This document shows positions 49,186 to 60,009 of a stretch of DNA of 64,000 nt, one piece after another. The notes beneath the pieces are model-generated. The model made no database searches, had not been told where the DNA came from, and saw only the letters and a program-made list of their open reading frames with translations. How positions within the stretch are numbered: position 1 is the stretch's first letter; every line of letters begins with the position of its first letter. The position numbers and the translations under genes are program-made. The DNA is from Lysobacteraceae bacterium NML95-0200 (lineage in GTDB: Bacteria; Pseudomonadota; Gammaproteobacteria; Xanthomonadales; Xanthomonadaceae): assembly GCA_002798255.1 (NCBI GenBank), contig NWQQ01000012.1:1-64000 (forward strand), given 5' to 3'.

Positions 49186-49404
49186 TTAGCGGTGACGGTA
49201 GGTAATCCGGCCTTTGGTCAGGTCATACGGTGTCATTTCCACCTTGACCCGGTCGCCGGTCAGGATACGGATATAGTTTTTGCGCATGCGCCCGGAGATG
49301 TGGGCGATGATTTCGTGGCCGTTTTCGAGTTTGACCCGGAACATGGTGTTGGGGAGGGTTTCGCTGATGGTGCCCTCGAACTCGATGACGTCGTCTTTTG
49401 CCAT
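49186..49404 (-). CDS. infA: Translation initiation factor IF-1
   Basis: This 72-residue OB-fold protein has the invariant IF-1 sequence start ([12 protein letters not shown]) and the [24 protein letters not shown] core. It occupies the ribosomal A site during initiation. The length is exactly the family norm. It follows aat on the same strand, an order shared with E. coli (aat-infA). Confidence 0.98.
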   Translation of the reverse strand: MAKDDVIEFEGTISETLPNTMFRVKLENGHEIIAHISGRMRKNYIRILTGDRVKVEMTPYDLTKGRITYRHR

Positions 49405-49477
49405 AAAACTGGATAGTGAATAAGCCGCGGCGCGGCGAAAGGGCGCAATTATGCCATGCTTTTTTCATGGCTGCTTG

Positions 49478-50206
49478 TCAAGCCAGCAGGCTGGCCGGAT
49501 ACGGTTTGAAAATATCCCGCCAATGGCCGCCGGGGCCGGGCAGGGCGGTGTATTCGGCCAGCGCCGCCATAAAGGCAGGGCGCGCCATGCGCACGCCGCC
49601 CAGGCTCAGCAAATGCGGGTTTTCCACCTGGGCATCAATCAGCGGGCAATCATGCTGATACAAGAATCGTGCGAGCGCCGCCAGTGCGACCTTGGAGCCG
49701 CCGGAGCGGCGCGAAAACATTGATTCGGCAAAGAACATCCGGCCAATCATCACGCCATACAGCCCGCCAATGAGGGTCTGGTTTTCAAACACTTCTATCG
49801 AATGGGCATGTTCCAGGGCGTGCAGCTGCTGATAGGCGGCTTGTATGTCCGGGGTAATCCAGGTGCCTGCCTGCCCGGCGCGCGGAATGGTCGCGCAATA
49901 TTGGATGACTTCGGCAAAGGCGCTGTCGGCGCGCACCTGCCAGGGGCTTTTTCGCAGGCTGCGACGAAAGCGCGAGGCCAGACGAAACTGCCCGGTCAGG
50001 AACACCATGCGCGGCGCCGGTGACCACCAAAGAATCGGCTCGCCCTCGGAAAACCACGGAAAAATACCGCGCTGATAGGCGGCGAGCAGGCGTTGCGTAG
50101 ACAAGTCACCACCGGCACAGAGCAGGCCATTGGGCTCGGCAAGCGCCGCTTCCACCGGCGGAAAACGCTCGCCGGGCAACTCATCAAGCCAGGGGATGCG
50201 AATCAT
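49478..50206 (-). CDS. aat: Leucyl/phenylalanyl-tRNA--protein transferase
   Basis: This 242-residue enzyme attaches Leu or Phe to N-terminal Arg or Lys of proteins, marking them for ClpAP (N-end rule). Family motifs are YQRGIFPWFSEGEPILWWSPAPR, HSIEVFENQTLIGGLYGVMIGRMFFAESMFSRRSGGSKVAL and DAQVENPHLLSLGG. The start overlaps the stop of the DUF445 gene by 4 nt (ATGA), so translation is coupled. The next gene downstream is infA. Confidence 0.97.
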   Translation of the reverse strand: MIRIPWLDELPGERFPPVEAALAEPNGLLCAGGDLSTQRLLAAYQRGIFPWFSEGEPILWWSPAPRMVFLTGQFRLASRFRRSLRKSPWQVRADSAFAEVIQYCATIPRAGQAGTWITPDIQAAYQQLHALEHAHSIEVFENQTLIGGLYGVMIGRMFFAESMFSRRSGGSKVALAALARFLYQHDCPLIDAQVENPHLLSLGGVRMARPAFMAALAEYTALPGPGGHWRDIFKPYPASLLA

Positions 50207-51483
50207 AAAAGGCGTAACAGTCCGTGCAGTGTCAGCCCGGCAAGGCCACCTATCAGTGTGCCGCTCAGGCGAATGTATTGCAGGTCGCGGCCAACGGATA
50301 GCTCGATTTCGCGGCTCATTTTTTCGCTATCCCAGGCGTTGATGGTTTGCCGGATATAGGCCGGGGCTATTTCGCGGATTTGTTCGGCCAGATGTTCGGC
50401 CGCAATGCGGATTTGCGCATTGACGGTTTCTTGCCAGAGCGCATCCTGTCGCAGTCGTGCTCCCAGGCGGGCGGCTTGCTGGCGCAAATACTGCATGCTG
50501 CGCGAATCCTGGCGTGCCAGGTCCTGATGCAGCCACTGCCGCAGCCTTTGCCAAAGTTGCTGGCTGTAATCGCCTAATTCCGGGCTTTGCAGCCACTCAT
50601 TTTTCCAGTTGTCGACACGGGCGCGAAAATCCTCGTCATCTTCCAGCCGCTGCAAGAGCTGTGCGGTCTGTTCGGCATAGTGCTGCCGCAGCGGATGCTC
50701 GGGATTGCTCAGCACCGTTTGCATTTCATCCATCAGCGCCACGGCCAGCTTTTCTGCCAGTTTGACCCCCAGCTCCTCGGTGTAATTGAAGGCATCGGCA
50801 AGACGGATGAGCTTGGGGTATTCGCGCCGTGCCATCTCCACCAGTTTTTCACTGATAAAGGCGCGCACGGCAGGCTTGTCCAGCCAGGCTGAAACTTCAC
50901 GCAGCGCCGCATTCAATACCCGTTGATGATGACCGCCCTCGCTCAATATGCGCACCAGCCGCGCAGCACTTTTGGGGGTATCCCAGCGGCGTAGTTGTTG
51001 CTGCAACAGGCGGCTCAGCTCTTGTTCGAAGGCGGCCAAGTCCAGCGCCTGCAAGGCTTCTGCAAGCCAGGTTTGCATCTGCTGCGCCAGAGCTTCGATA
51101 CGCTCGGGCGTATCCATGAAGCGTCCCAGTTGCAGTGCCGGGTTCCAGGCATCCAGCCGCGCCAGCAACTGCTCGCGGGAGAGGAAGTTGTTGAGCAGAA
51201 AATCGCCCAGGGCATCGGCCAGGCGCGCTTTTTTGCGCGGGATGATGGCGGTATGCGGTATCGGCAAGCCCAATGGATGACGAAACAGCGCCACCACTGC
51301 AAACCAGTCGGCCAGTGCGCCGATGGTGGCGGCTTCGGCAAACGCCCCGACCCAGGCCCAGATGCCAGCACGCGCGTTGAGATGTGCAGCGACGAGCAAG
51401 ACGATTGACAGCAACAGGCAGCCCAACGCGATGGCCTTCATCTTGGCAAGACGTTGCCGGCGGTGGTCAGGGCGATTGGACAT
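50203..51483 (-). CDS. DUF445 family membrane protein
   Basis: This 426-residue protein belongs to DUF445 (YjiN-like in E. coli). Its N-terminus has a hydrophobic helix (IALGCLLLSIVLLVAAHL) and the family core AFAEAATIGALADWFAVVALFRHPLGLPIPHTAIIPRKKARLADALGDFL. A long Gln/Leu/Arg-rich helical, probably coiled-coil, region follows and a hydrophobic C-terminal helix (LIGGLAGLTLHGLLRL) ends the protein. Function is unknown; membrane anchoring at both ends is predicted. It starts at an ATG overlapping the preceding stop as TAATG and ends overlapping aat, within a tight trxB - GFA - DUF445 - aat - infA series. Confidence 0.9.
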   Translation of the reverse strand: MSNRPDHRRQRLAKMKAIALGCLLLSIVLLVAAHLNARAGIWAWVGAFAEAATIGALADWFAVVALFRHPLGLPIPHTAIIPRKKARLADALGDFLLNNFLSREQLLARLDAWNPALQLGRFMDTPERIEALAQQMQTWLAEALQALDLAAFEQELSRLLQQQLRRWDTPKSAARLVRILSEGGHHQRVLNAALREVSAWLDKPAVRAFISEKLVEMARREYPKLIRLADAFNYTEELGVKLAEKLAVALMDEMQTVLSNPEHPLRQHYAEQTAQLLQRLEDDEDFRARVDNWKNEWLQSPELGDYSQQLWQRLRQWLHQDLARQDSRSMQYLRQQAARLGARLRQDALWQETVNAQIRIAAEHLAEQIREIAPAYIRQTINAWDSEKMSREIELSVGRDLQYIRLSGTLIGGLAGLTLHGLLRLL

Positions 51484-51902
51484 TACGACGGGGCTTGTGC
51501 GGGACTATCTTCGTCATGAGCATGGCGGGGCAGGGTATCGGCCAGCATCAGCCAAGGCAGCTGGCGGCTTGTCCAGATGTGGTATTGCGGGGTGATGTGT
51601 TCGGGATGGTCAAGGCTTGCCAGGGTGAAGTCGACAAGTCCGGGCTGCTGGGTCGTGCGGAAGGTCAGCGCCGTGCCGCAGTGCGGGCAGAATTCGCGCA
51701 CTGCCGCCGGGCTGGAGGCAAAGCGCGCAGGTTTTCCACGGGTATAGGCAAACCGGGTTTCATCAATACTGCCCCAGGCCATCACGGGAGCGCCGCTGGC
51801 GCGCTGGCACAGGCGGCAATGACAGAAGCCGGCATCCAGCCAGGGTGGCTGCACTTGGTAGCGCAGGGCGCCGCACAGGCAGCCACCTTCCAGCATCAGC
51901 AT
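51483..51902 (-). CDS. GFA-family zinc protein (glutathione-dependent formaldehyde-activating enzyme-like)
   Basis: This 139-residue protein has the GFA/CENP-V fold. The zinc-binding cysteines are present: C8 and C10 in GGCLCGALRY, C27/C29/C32 in FCHCRLCQRASG, and C72/C75 in FCPHCGTAL. The founding member condenses formaldehyde with glutathione, but most members have no proven activity and the reaction may be spontaneous. The gene starts 3 nt after the trxB stop and overlaps DUF445, which places it in a redox and housekeeping transcript; no formaldehyde dehydrogenase gene is nearby. Confidence 0.9.
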   Translation of the reverse strand: MLMLEGGCLCGALRYQVQPPWLDAGFCHCRLCQRASGAPVMAWGSIDETRFAYTRGKPARFASSPAAVREFCPHCGTALTFRTTQQPGLVDFTLASLDHPEHITPQYHIWTSRQLPWLMLADTLPRHAHDEDSPAQAPS

Positions 51903-51905
51903 GGC

Positions 51906-53003
<1,098 letters not shown>

Positions 53004-53042
53004 TCAATCAATTACACCAGTCTTTTCAGGTAAAGCCCCACG

Positions 53043-55397
53043 GTGGAACAAGAAGCCCCAGAACCTCGCCGCCGCAAGGCATCCAGAACCTCCCAGTCTG
53101 AAAAGACTGCTGGCGGCAGACAGAAAATGCTGCGCGACCTGTTGATGATTGCCATCGCGCCATTGCTGCTTTATCTGCTGGCGACCTTGCTGACCTATTC
53201 ACCGGATGACCCCGGCTTTTCCCGCTCCGGCAGCGTGACCGGGACATTGAACAATGTCGGCGGCCATGCCGGTGCCTGGCTTGCCGATGCGCTCATCAGC
53301 CTGTGCGGCTATGCCGCTTTCCTGCTGCCGCCATTGCTGGGCGTGGTGGCCTGGATTGCCCTGTTCAAGATGGATGCTGACGGCGATGGCGATGCCGACC
53401 TGGGTCCGGCGCTGCGGCTGGTGGGCATCTTTACTTTCTTCATCGCCACGGTCGGGCTGTTGCAATTGCGCCTTGGCGCTGTCGAGAACTTTTCCGGTGG
53501 CGCTGGCGGCTTTCTGGGGCTTTTGGTCGGCAATTCACTGCATACGCTGTTTGGCCCCCTGGGCAGCAATCTGTTGCTGCTTACCCTGTGGATGATTGCC
53601 ATCACCCTGGCAACCGGGTTGTCCTGGTTTGCGGTGATGGACTGGATTGGTGCGCAGGTCTTGAAGCTGCCCGGGCGCTTTAGGCGAGGCCAGCAACAGG
53701 CCAGTGAATGGAAAGAAGCCCGCAGCCTGAAAGAAGAGCGCAGCGAGGCGCGCAAGGAAGACAGCCTGCGCCGCGCCCGCCGTGAGCCGGTACATATCGA
53801 GCCTGCGTCGGCGCCAGTGGTGGAAAAGAGCGAGCGTGCCAAGCGTGACCAGCAAATCCCGCTGTTTACCGGTGGCGTGCCGGGCGAGCTGCCGCCGCTG
53901 GCATTGCTGGATGACCCCAAGCCGCAGCCCAAGGGCTATGACGAGAAAACCCTGGAAGCCTTGAGCCGGCAAATCGAGTTCAAGCTGAAAGACTTCCGCA
54001 TCGACACCCAGGTGGTGGGCGCATATCCGGGGCCGGTGATTACCCGATTCGAGATTGAACCGGCACCGGGGGTCAAGGTCAGCCAGATTTCTTCTCTGGA
54101 CAAGGACATCGCCCGTGGCCTCAGCGTCAAATCGGTGCGCGTAGTGGACGTGATTCCCGGCAAGTCGGTCATCGGCCTTGAAATCCCCAATACCAGCCGC
54201 GAGATGATTTATCTCTCCGAGCTTTTGCGCTCGCGTGAATACGACAAATCCGCAAGTCCGCTGACCCTGGCGCTGGGCAAGGATATTGCCGGGCGTCCGA
54301 CAGTGGCCGATCTTGCCCGCATGCCGCATTTGCTGGTGGCCGGCACCACCGGCTCGGGCAAGTCGGTGGCGGTCAATGCCATGGTGCTGTCACTGCTGTT
54401 CAAGGCCAGCCCGAAAGAAGTGCGCATGCTGATGATTGACCCGAAGATGCTGGAGCTTTCGGTGTATCAGGGCATCCCGCATCTGCTGGCGCCGGTGGTG
54501 ACCGACATGAAAGAAGCCGCCAATGGCCTGCGCTGGTGCGTGGCCGAGATGGAGCGCCGCTACAAGCTGATGAGCGCGGTCGGCGTGCGCAACCTCGCCG
54601 GCTTCAACAAAAAGGTCAAAGACGCGGCCGATGCCGGGCAGCCGATTCTCGACCCGCTGTTCCGCCCCAGTGGCACCCCCGATGAAGCCCCGCAGCCGCT
54701 GGAGCCATTGCCCTATATCGTGGTATTCATCGACGAATTTGCCGACATGATGATGATTGTCGGCAAGAAGGTGGAAGAACTGATTGCCCGCCTGGCGCAG
54801 AAGGCGCGCGCCGCCGGGATGCACCTGATTCTGGCCACCCAGCGCCCTTCGGTGGATGTGATTACCGGGCTTATCAAGGCCAATATCCCCACCCGTATTG
54901 CCTTTCAGGTATCGAGCAAAATCGACAGCCGCACCATTTTGGACCAGTCCGGTGCGGAAACCCTGCTGGGGCATGGCGACATGCTGTACATGCCGCCTGG
55001 CACCTCGATGCCCGAGCGCGTGCATGGCGCCTTTGTCAGCGATGATGAAGTGCATCGCGTGGTGGAGCACCTCAAGGCCGGGGCAGGGGAGCCAGACTAT
55101 ATCGAGGGCGTGCTGGAAGAAGTGCAGACCCTGCACGATGGCAGCACGGTGGGCGCGACCGGCCTTCCCGAATCACCGCAGTCGGCCGGGGACGAATCCG
55201 ACCCGCTGTTTGACGAGGCGGTAAAGCTGGTGACTGAAACCCGCCGCGTCTCCATCTCCTTTGTGCAGCAACGGCTGCGGATTGGCTATAACCGTTCCGC
55301 CCGGCTGGTGGAAGCGATGGAAGCGGCGGGGGTGGTTTCCGCATCAGAACATAACGGCAACCGCACCGTGCTGGCGCCGCCGCCTCCCCGGGATTGA
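53043..55397 (+). CDS. ftsK: DNA translocase FtsK
   Basis: This 784-residue septal DNA pump resolves chromosome dimers with XerCD. Four N-terminal membrane helices lie within residues about 32-205, followed by a short charged linker (much shorter than in E. coli FtsK, total 1329). The alpha/beta motor has Walker A GTTGSGKS at 434-441 and Walker [13 protein letters not shown]. The C-terminal gamma winged helix ([33 protein letters not shown]) reads KOPS sequences. The start is GTG; no ATG gives a full cytosolic leader. lolA follows 70 nt later in the conserved ftsK-lolA-rarA order. Confidence 0.97.
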   Translation: MEQEAPEPRRRKASRTSQSEKTAGGRQKMLRDLLMIAIAPLLLYLLATLLTYSPDDPGFSRSGSVTGTLNNVGGHAGAWLADALISLCGYAAFLLPPLLGVVAWIALFKMDADGDGDADLGPALRLVGIFTFFIATVGLLQLRLGAVENFSGGAGGFLGLLVGNSLHTLFGPLGSNLLLLTLWMIAITLATGLSWFAVMDWIGAQVLKLPGRFRRGQQQASEWKEARSLKEERSEARKEDSLRRARREPVHIEPASAPVVEKSERAKRDQQIPLFTGGVPGELPPLALLDDPKPQPKGYDEKTLEALSRQIEFKLKDFRIDTQVVGAYPGPVITRFEIEPAPGVKVSQISSLDKDIARGLSVKSVRVVDVIPGKSVIGLEIPNTSREMIYLSELLRSREYDKSASPLTLALGKDIAGRPTVADLARMPHLLVAGTTGSGKSVAVNAMVLSLLFKASPKEVRMLMIDPKMLELSVYQGIPHLLAPVVTDMKEAANGLRWCVAEMERRYKLMSAVGVRNLAGFNKKVKDAADAGQPILDPLFRPSGTPDEAPQPLEPLPYIVVFIDEFADMMMIVGKKVEELIARLAQKARAAGMHLILATQRPSVDVITGLIKANIPTRIAFQVSSKIDSRTILDQSGAETLLGHGDMLYMPPGTSMPERVHGAFVSDDEVHRVVEHLKAGAGEPDYIEGVLEEVQTLHDGSTVGATGLPESPQSAGDESDPLFDEAVKLVTETRRVSISFVQQRLRIGYNRSARLVEAMEAAGVVSASEHNGNRTVLAPPPPRD

Positions 55398-55467
55398 GCC
55401 TCGCCCTCTCAACCCTCCATTCATCCTGTCTGTCGCAGACTGATGCCCCCTGCAACGGAGCACCGCC

Positions 55468-56088
55468 ATGAAAAAGCACTCTTCCATTCTCACCATTGCC
55501 CTCATGCTGGCCAGCGGCTCGGCACTGGCCGGGGCTCGGGATGCGCTCAATGCCTTCAGCCATGGCCTGCGCACGCTGGACGGCGGCTTTCTGCAAGAGG
55601 TGTATGACAGCAAGGGCGGGCTGAAAGAATCCTCGGCGGGCAAGGTATCGATGTCCGCGCCCAACCTGTTCCGCTGGCAATATGTGCGCCCCTATCAGCA
55701 ACTGATTGTCGCCGATGGGCAAACCGTCTGGATTTACGAGCCGGACTTGCAGCAGGTCAGTCGCCGCCCGCAGGGTGCCGAAGAAGAATCCAGTCCGCTG
55801 ACCGCGCTGATTGACCCCGCCAGGCTTGACCGCGATTTTGACGTGGCCGAGGAGGGCAGCACCGAAGGCATGGAATGGTTGTCGCTGACCCCCAAGCAGC
55901 GGGCAGATTCGGGCTTTGAAAAAGCCCGGCTGGGCTTCAACCATCGCGGCCTGGCAAGGGTGGAAATCACCGATGCCCTGGGGCAGCGCACGGTGATGAG
56001 TTTTGGCACCTGGAAACGCAATGGCCGGCTGCCGGGCAATACCTTCCGCTTCACCCCGCCCAAGGGCGTGGATGTGATAGGCCAGTAA
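55468..56088 (+). CDS. lolA: Outer-membrane lipoprotein carrier protein LolA
   Basis: The 206-residue precursor has a clear signal peptide (KKHSSILTIALMLASGSALA). The mature periplasmic protein ferries lipoproteins from LolCDE to LolB. Family features are FLQEVYDSKGGLKESSAGKVSMSAPNLFRWQYVRPYQQLIVADGQTVWIYEPDLQQV and a C-terminal strand with FRFTPPKGVDVI. Several predicted lipoproteins in this window (M3 peptidase, BamC-like, GDSL, OmpA-like) would depend on it. It is 10 nt upstream of rarA. Confidence 0.96.
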   Translation: MKKHSSILTIALMLASGSALAGARDALNAFSHGLRTLDGGFLQEVYDSKGGLKESSAGKVSMSAPNLFRWQYVRPYQQLIVADGQTVWIYEPDLQQVSRRPQGAEEESSPLTALIDPARLDRDFDVAEEGSTEGMEWLSLTPKQRADSGFEKARLGFNHRGLARVEITDALGQRTVMSFGTWKRNGRLPGNTFRFTPPKGVDVIGQ

Positions 56089-56097
56089 ACTGGCAGC

Positions 56098-57447
56098 ATG
56101 AAGCGAGCGCATTCCCAGGCCGACTTGCTGGTCGGCGGCGACAGTCGGCTGTCGCCGCTGGCCGAGCGCATGCGTCCGCAAACACTGGATGAAATGGTCG
56201 GCCAGCCGCGCCTTTTGGCGCCCGGCAGCGCCCTGCGCCGCGCCCTGGAAAGTGCGCATCTGCACTCGATGATTCTCTGGGGGCCGCCAGGCTGTGGCAA
56301 AACCACGCTGGCGCTGCTGCTGGCGCAGTATGCCAAGGCCGAATTCGTGGCGATTTCCGCAGTGATGTCCGGCCTTCCGGACGTGCGCAAGGTGCTCGCC
56401 GATGCCGAGCGCCGCTTTCATGCTGGGCAGCGCACCGTGCTGTTTGTGGATGAAGTCCACCGCTTCAACAAAGTGCAGCAGGATGCCTTCCTGCCGCATA
56501 TCGAGCAGGGCAGTGTGCTGTTTGTCGGCGCCACCACCGAAAACCCCTCGTTCGAGCTGAACTCCGCCTTGCTCTCGCGCTGTCGCGTGCATGTGCTGGA
56601 AGCGGTTTCGGCAGAAGAAATCGAGCGTGCCCTGCGCCGCGCACTGTCTGATGGCGAGCGCGGTTTGGGCGGGCAGGGCGTGCAGATTGCAGACCCGGAT
56701 TTGCAGGCCATTGCCACTGCGGCCGATGGCGATGTGCGCCGCGCCCTGACCTTGCTTGAAATCGCCGCAGAACTGGCCGCCGAGGGCAAGGTCGGGCATG
56801 AGCTTGTCGAGCAAGTGCTGGCTGACCGCAGCCGCCGCTTCGACAAAGGTGGCGATGCCTTTTATGACCAAATCAGCGCCCTGCATAAATCGGTGCGCAG
56901 CTCCAATCCCGATGCCGCCCTGTATTGGTTCGCGCGCATGATTGATGGTGGCTGCGACCCGGTTTATCTCGCCCGTCGCCTGACCCGCATGGCGGTGGAA
57001 GACATCGGCCTTGCCGACCCGCGCGCCTTGGCGATGGCGACCGAAGCCTGGGATGCCTATGAGCGCCTTGGCAGCCCCGAAGGCGAACTGGCACTGGCGC
57101 AGGTGGTGATTTACCTTGCCAGTTGCGCAAAATCCAATGCCGCCTATGTGGCCTGGAAAGCGGCCATGCGCGATGTGCGCGAGTACGGCAGCCAGGAAGT
57201 GCCACTGCATATCCGCAATGCCCCGACTCAATTGATGAAAACACTGGGCTACGGCAAGGATTATCAATACGACCACGATGCCGAAGGCGGTATCGCACTT
57301 GCGCAGACCGGCTTTCCCGATGCGATGGGCGAGCGCGTGTATTACCAACCCGTGCCGCGCGGCATGGAAATCAAGCTCAAGGAAAAACTCGACGCATTGC
57401 GCAGTGCCCGTGAGGCAGCAAGAAAAAGCAGCGCAACAAAGGCCTGA
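56098..57447 (+). CDS. rarA: Replication-associated recombination AAA+ ATPase RarA (MgsA)
   Basis: This 449-residue AAA+ ATPase acts at stalled replication forks, related to WRNIP1/Mgs1. Walker A is GPPGCGKT at residues 62-69, Walker B VLFVDEVHRFNK, with sensor TTENPSFELNSALLSRC. The tetramerisation and C-terminal region (FYDQISALHKSVRSSNPDAALYWFARMIDGGCDP) is complete. Length is normal. Gene order lolA-rarA is conserved; serS, which usually follows, is replaced here by the VWA-ECF unit. Confidence 0.97.
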   Translation: MKRAHSQADLLVGGDSRLSPLAERMRPQTLDEMVGQPRLLAPGSALRRALESAHLHSMILWGPPGCGKTTLALLLAQYAKAEFVAISAVMSGLPDVRKVLADAERRFHAGQRTVLFVDEVHRFNKVQQDAFLPHIEQGSVLFVGATTENPSFELNSALLSRCRVHVLEAVSAEEIERALRRALSDGERGLGGQGVQIADPDLQAIATAADGDVRRALTLLEIAAELAAEGKVGHELVEQVLADRSRRFDKGGDAFYDQISALHKSVRSSNPDAALYWFARMIDGGCDPVYLARRLTRMAVEDIGLADPRALAMATEAWDAYERLGSPEGELALAQVVIYLASCAKSNAAYVAWKAAMRDVREYGSQEVPLHIRNAPTQLMKTLGYGKDYQYDHDAEGGIALAQTGFPDAMGERVYYQPVPRGMEIKLKEKLDALRSAREAARKSSATKA

Positions 57448-57457
57448 ACTGGTTGTT

Positions 57458-57476
57458 TTGACATAATAAAAATTAT
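57458..57476 (+). promoter_or_regulatory. AT-rich promoter-like region before the VWA gene
   Basis: A consensus TTGACA is followed by the dyad ATAAT-AAAA-ATTAT. No good -10 exists at 17 nt from it, so the hexamer may belong to an alternative-sigma promoter or the dyad to a regulator. Confidence 0.3.
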
Positions 57477-57592
57477 GCGAAGTCATGGATGTGCTTCCCA
57501 AGGCTGCCTTTTTGCCTCTTATTGCGCTGGGCGTTAACCCCATTTCTGGATATCAGCCGTTTGTCATGGCATCCCCTCAAACGGAGTCCGTC

Positions 57593-59365
57593 ATGTTGCA
57601 TGTTTCCTCTTTATCGTTTTCTGCCCTGTCATTGGCCATAGGCTTGGCGGTTTCGCCTGCGGCACAGGCGTATCGTCCGGCTCCGGCAGATGCGCTTGAT
57701 TGTGCTGCGCTGGGTGAGCAGCTTGCTTCGCAGGAAATGGTCAGTGCCGCACTCTCACGCAGCGTTGGTAAAACAGCGATCCATGCGTCAGCGCCGCCAC
57801 CGTCCCAAAAGCCAGCCAATACGGCGTGGATCGAGGTTGCAGCACCGGCCTATGCGCCGCCGCCTGCTCCACCCTCAGCGCCTTCGGTACGCAGCGAGCC
57901 AAGTGCCGCCAGTGTGGCGATCGCTCGCCCCGGCCTTCCTGTTGTTCGTCCGCCCGAGCGTTTTCAGCCCACCAATACCGAGCGTTATGCGCATTACGAT
58001 GACAATCCGGTCAAACGCGCGCGGGAAAACCCGCTTTCGACCTTCTCGGTAGATGTGGATACCGGCAGTTTTACCAATGTGCGCCGCATGCTGAACCAGC
58101 AGCAGCGCCCGCCGACCGATGCCGTGCGCGCCGAGGAGTTCATCAATTACTTCGATTATGGCCTTGCCAAGCCGCGCAGCCGCAGCGAGCCGTTGCGGCT
58201 GGAAACCGAGCTTGCGCAAAGCCCCTGGAATGGTCAGCGGCAGTTGCTGCGCATCGCCATGACCGGCTATGAGCCAACGCAAATGCCTGCGGCCAATCTG
58301 GTATTTCTGGTGGACACCTCAGGTTCAATGAACAGCGCCGACAAACTGCCGCTGGTGCGCCAGGCGATTTGCCAAATGCTGCCGCAGTTGCGCGCCCAGG
58401 ACCGCATCAGCATCGTGACGTATGCGGGCACTGCCGGGCTGCATCTGGCGCCAACGCCGGGCAACCAGTCGCGCACCATTTACAACGCGCTCAGACAATT
58501 GCACGCCAGCGGCAGCACCCACGGCAGCGCCGGGATTCAGATGGCCTATGAACAAGCCCGCAAACATTTCATCCGCGGTGGCGTGAACCGGGTATTGCTG
58601 GCCACCGATGGCGACTTCAATGTCGGTACCGTCAACCAGCAAGCGCTGGAAACCCTGGTGGCCGACCAGCGCAAGCATGGCATTGCGCTGACCACGCTGG
58701 GTGTTGGCAGCGGCAATTACAACGAGCATTTGGCCGAGCGTCTGGCCGATGTCGGTGATGGCAATTACAGCTATCTCGATAGCCTGGAGGAAGCGCACCG
58801 GGTGCTGGTGAAAAACATGCGCAGCACGCTCTTGACCATTGCCCAGGATGTAAAGCTGCAAGTGGAATTCAATCCCGCCGTGGTGGCCGAATACCGCCTG
58901 ATTGGCTATGAAAACCGCCTGCTTCGTGATGAAGATTTTCAGAACGACCGGGTGGATGCCGGTGATGTCGGTGCCGGCCATCAGGTCACAGCCTTGTATG
59001 AAATCGCCCGGGTCGACTCCGGCGGAACGCAGCTGCCTGCACTGCGCTATCAACCGCCTGCCACTGTCTCCGCTGGTAGCAATGAGCTTGCCACCGTCAG
59101 CCTACGCTACAAGCTGCCCGGGCAAAGCCAGAGCCAGCTGCGCCAGGTGCGCATTGCCAACCATGTACAGCGCGGTAGCGACGCCATGAATTTGGCTGCG
59201 GCGGCGGCAGCTTTTGCCGATGCTCTGCGGGGCGGTGAGCGTATCGGCATGCCATTTGCCGACATTGCCCGCCTTGCCAAAAACAATCGGTCAATTGCCG
59301 ATGCCGAGCGCACCACGTTTGTGGACATGATTGGCAAAGCCGAGCGTCTGATTGACGGCGAATGA
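57593..59365 (+). CDS. Exported VWA-domain protein (YfbK-like)
   Basis: This 590-residue protein has a signal peptide (residues 1-24, cleavage near AQA) and a Pro/Ala-rich linker. A conserved von Willebrand-type leader (TERYAHYDDNPVKRARENPLSTFSVDVDTGSFTNVRRML) comes next, then a VWA domain with a complete MIDAS start DTSGS (D241, S243, S245), and a C-terminal DUF3520-like region (VKLQVEFNPAVVAEYRLIGYENRLL). E. coli YfbK has the same plan; its function is unknown. GGAG precedes the ATG. Its stop overlaps an ATG of the sigma-factor frame (ATGA), so it heads a unit with an ECF sigma factor and is probably linked to envelope sensing. Confidence 0.9.
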   Translation: MLHVSSLSFSALSLAIGLAVSPAAQAYRPAPADALDCAALGEQLASQEMVSAALSRSVGKTAIHASAPPPSQKPANTAWIEVAAPAYAPPPAPPSAPSVRSEPSAASVAIARPGLPVVRPPERFQPTNTERYAHYDDNPVKRARENPLSTFSVDVDTGSFTNVRRMLNQQQRPPTDAVRAEEFINYFDYGLAKPRSRSEPLRLETELAQSPWNGQRQLLRIAMTGYEPTQMPAANLVFLVDTSGSMNSADKLPLVRQAICQMLPQLRAQDRISIVTYAGTAGLHLAPTPGNQSRTIYNALRQLHASGSTHGSAGIQMAYEQARKHFIRGGVNRVLLATDGDFNVGTVNQQALETLVADQRKHGIALTTLGVGSGNYNEHLAERLADVGDGNYSYLDSLEEAHRVLVKNMRSTLLTIAQDVKLQVEFNPAVVAEYRLIGYENRLLRDEDFQNDRVDAGDVGAGHQVTALYEIARVDSGGTQLPALRYQPPATVSAGSNELATVSLRYKLPGQSQSQLRQVRIANHVQRGSDAMNLAAAAAAFADALRGGERIGMPFADIARLAKNNRSIADAERTTFVDMIGKAERLIDGE

Positions 59366-59439
59366 TGCACGCAGCCAGCGCCCCGGCCACTATCGGAAAT
59401 CGCCGCCCTGCCGGGGCGGCTGGCTTTAGACTATGGCGC

Positions 59440-60009
59440 ATGGATAGCCCCGCCGCCCAAGATGCCTCCACTCCGGATGACCAGCAGTTGATGCTGGCCT
59501 ATATCGCAGGCGATGAAGCTGCATTTGCCACGCTCTACGCAAGACACCGCCTGGGGCTATACCGGTTTTTGCTGCGCCATTTGCGTGATGAGGCACTGGC
59601 TGAGGAGCTGTTTCAGGATATCTGGCAGAAAATCATCAGTGCACGTCTTGGCTGGAAGCCGGATGCGCCATTCCATGCCTGGCTATACCGCATCGCGCAC
59701 AATCGTTTGAATGATTACTGGCGCGCCCGGAAGCATCGCCCAACTGCACCAGAAGACGCCGATGCGCGCATCGCCAGCCTGCACGATGAACATACGCCCG
59801 AGCATGCGCTTTCCGAGTTTGAGGAGCGCCGACGCCTGCAACTGGCGCTGGAGGCCTTGCCCGATGAGCAGCGCACCGTGTTGCTGCTGCGGCTGGAGCA
59901 GGAAATGACCCTGGAGGAAATTGGCCAAGTCACAGGTTATGGCCGAGAAACCGTGAAGTCCCGGCTGCGCTATGCCATGGACAAACTGCGTGCGAGGTTG
60001 AAGCCATGA
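59440..60009 (+). CDS. ECF-type RNA polymerase sigma factor
   Basis: This sigma factor of about 189 residues has region 2 (DDQQLMLAYIAGDEAAFATLYARHRLGLYRFLLRHLRDEALAEELFQDIWQKI) and region 4 (LEALPDEQRTVLLLRLEQEMTLEEIGQVTGYGRETVKSRLRYAMDKLRARL) only, which defines the ECF (sigma70 group 4) class. The start was set at MDSPAAQ, about a dozen residues before region 2; an alternative ATG 26 codons earlier overlaps the VWA stop (ATGA) and is also possible. It overlaps the next gene, a single-pass membrane protein, by 4 nt, as sigma/anti-sigma pairs usually do. Confidence 0.9.
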   Translation: MDSPAAQDASTPDDQQLMLAYIAGDEAAFATLYARHRLGLYRFLLRHLRDEALAEELFQDIWQKIISARLGWKPDAPFHAWLYRIAHNRLNDYWRARKHRPTAPEDADARIASLHDEHTPEHALSEFEERRRLQLALEALPDEQRTVLLLRLEQEMTLEEIGQVTGYGRETVKSRLRYAMDKLRARLKP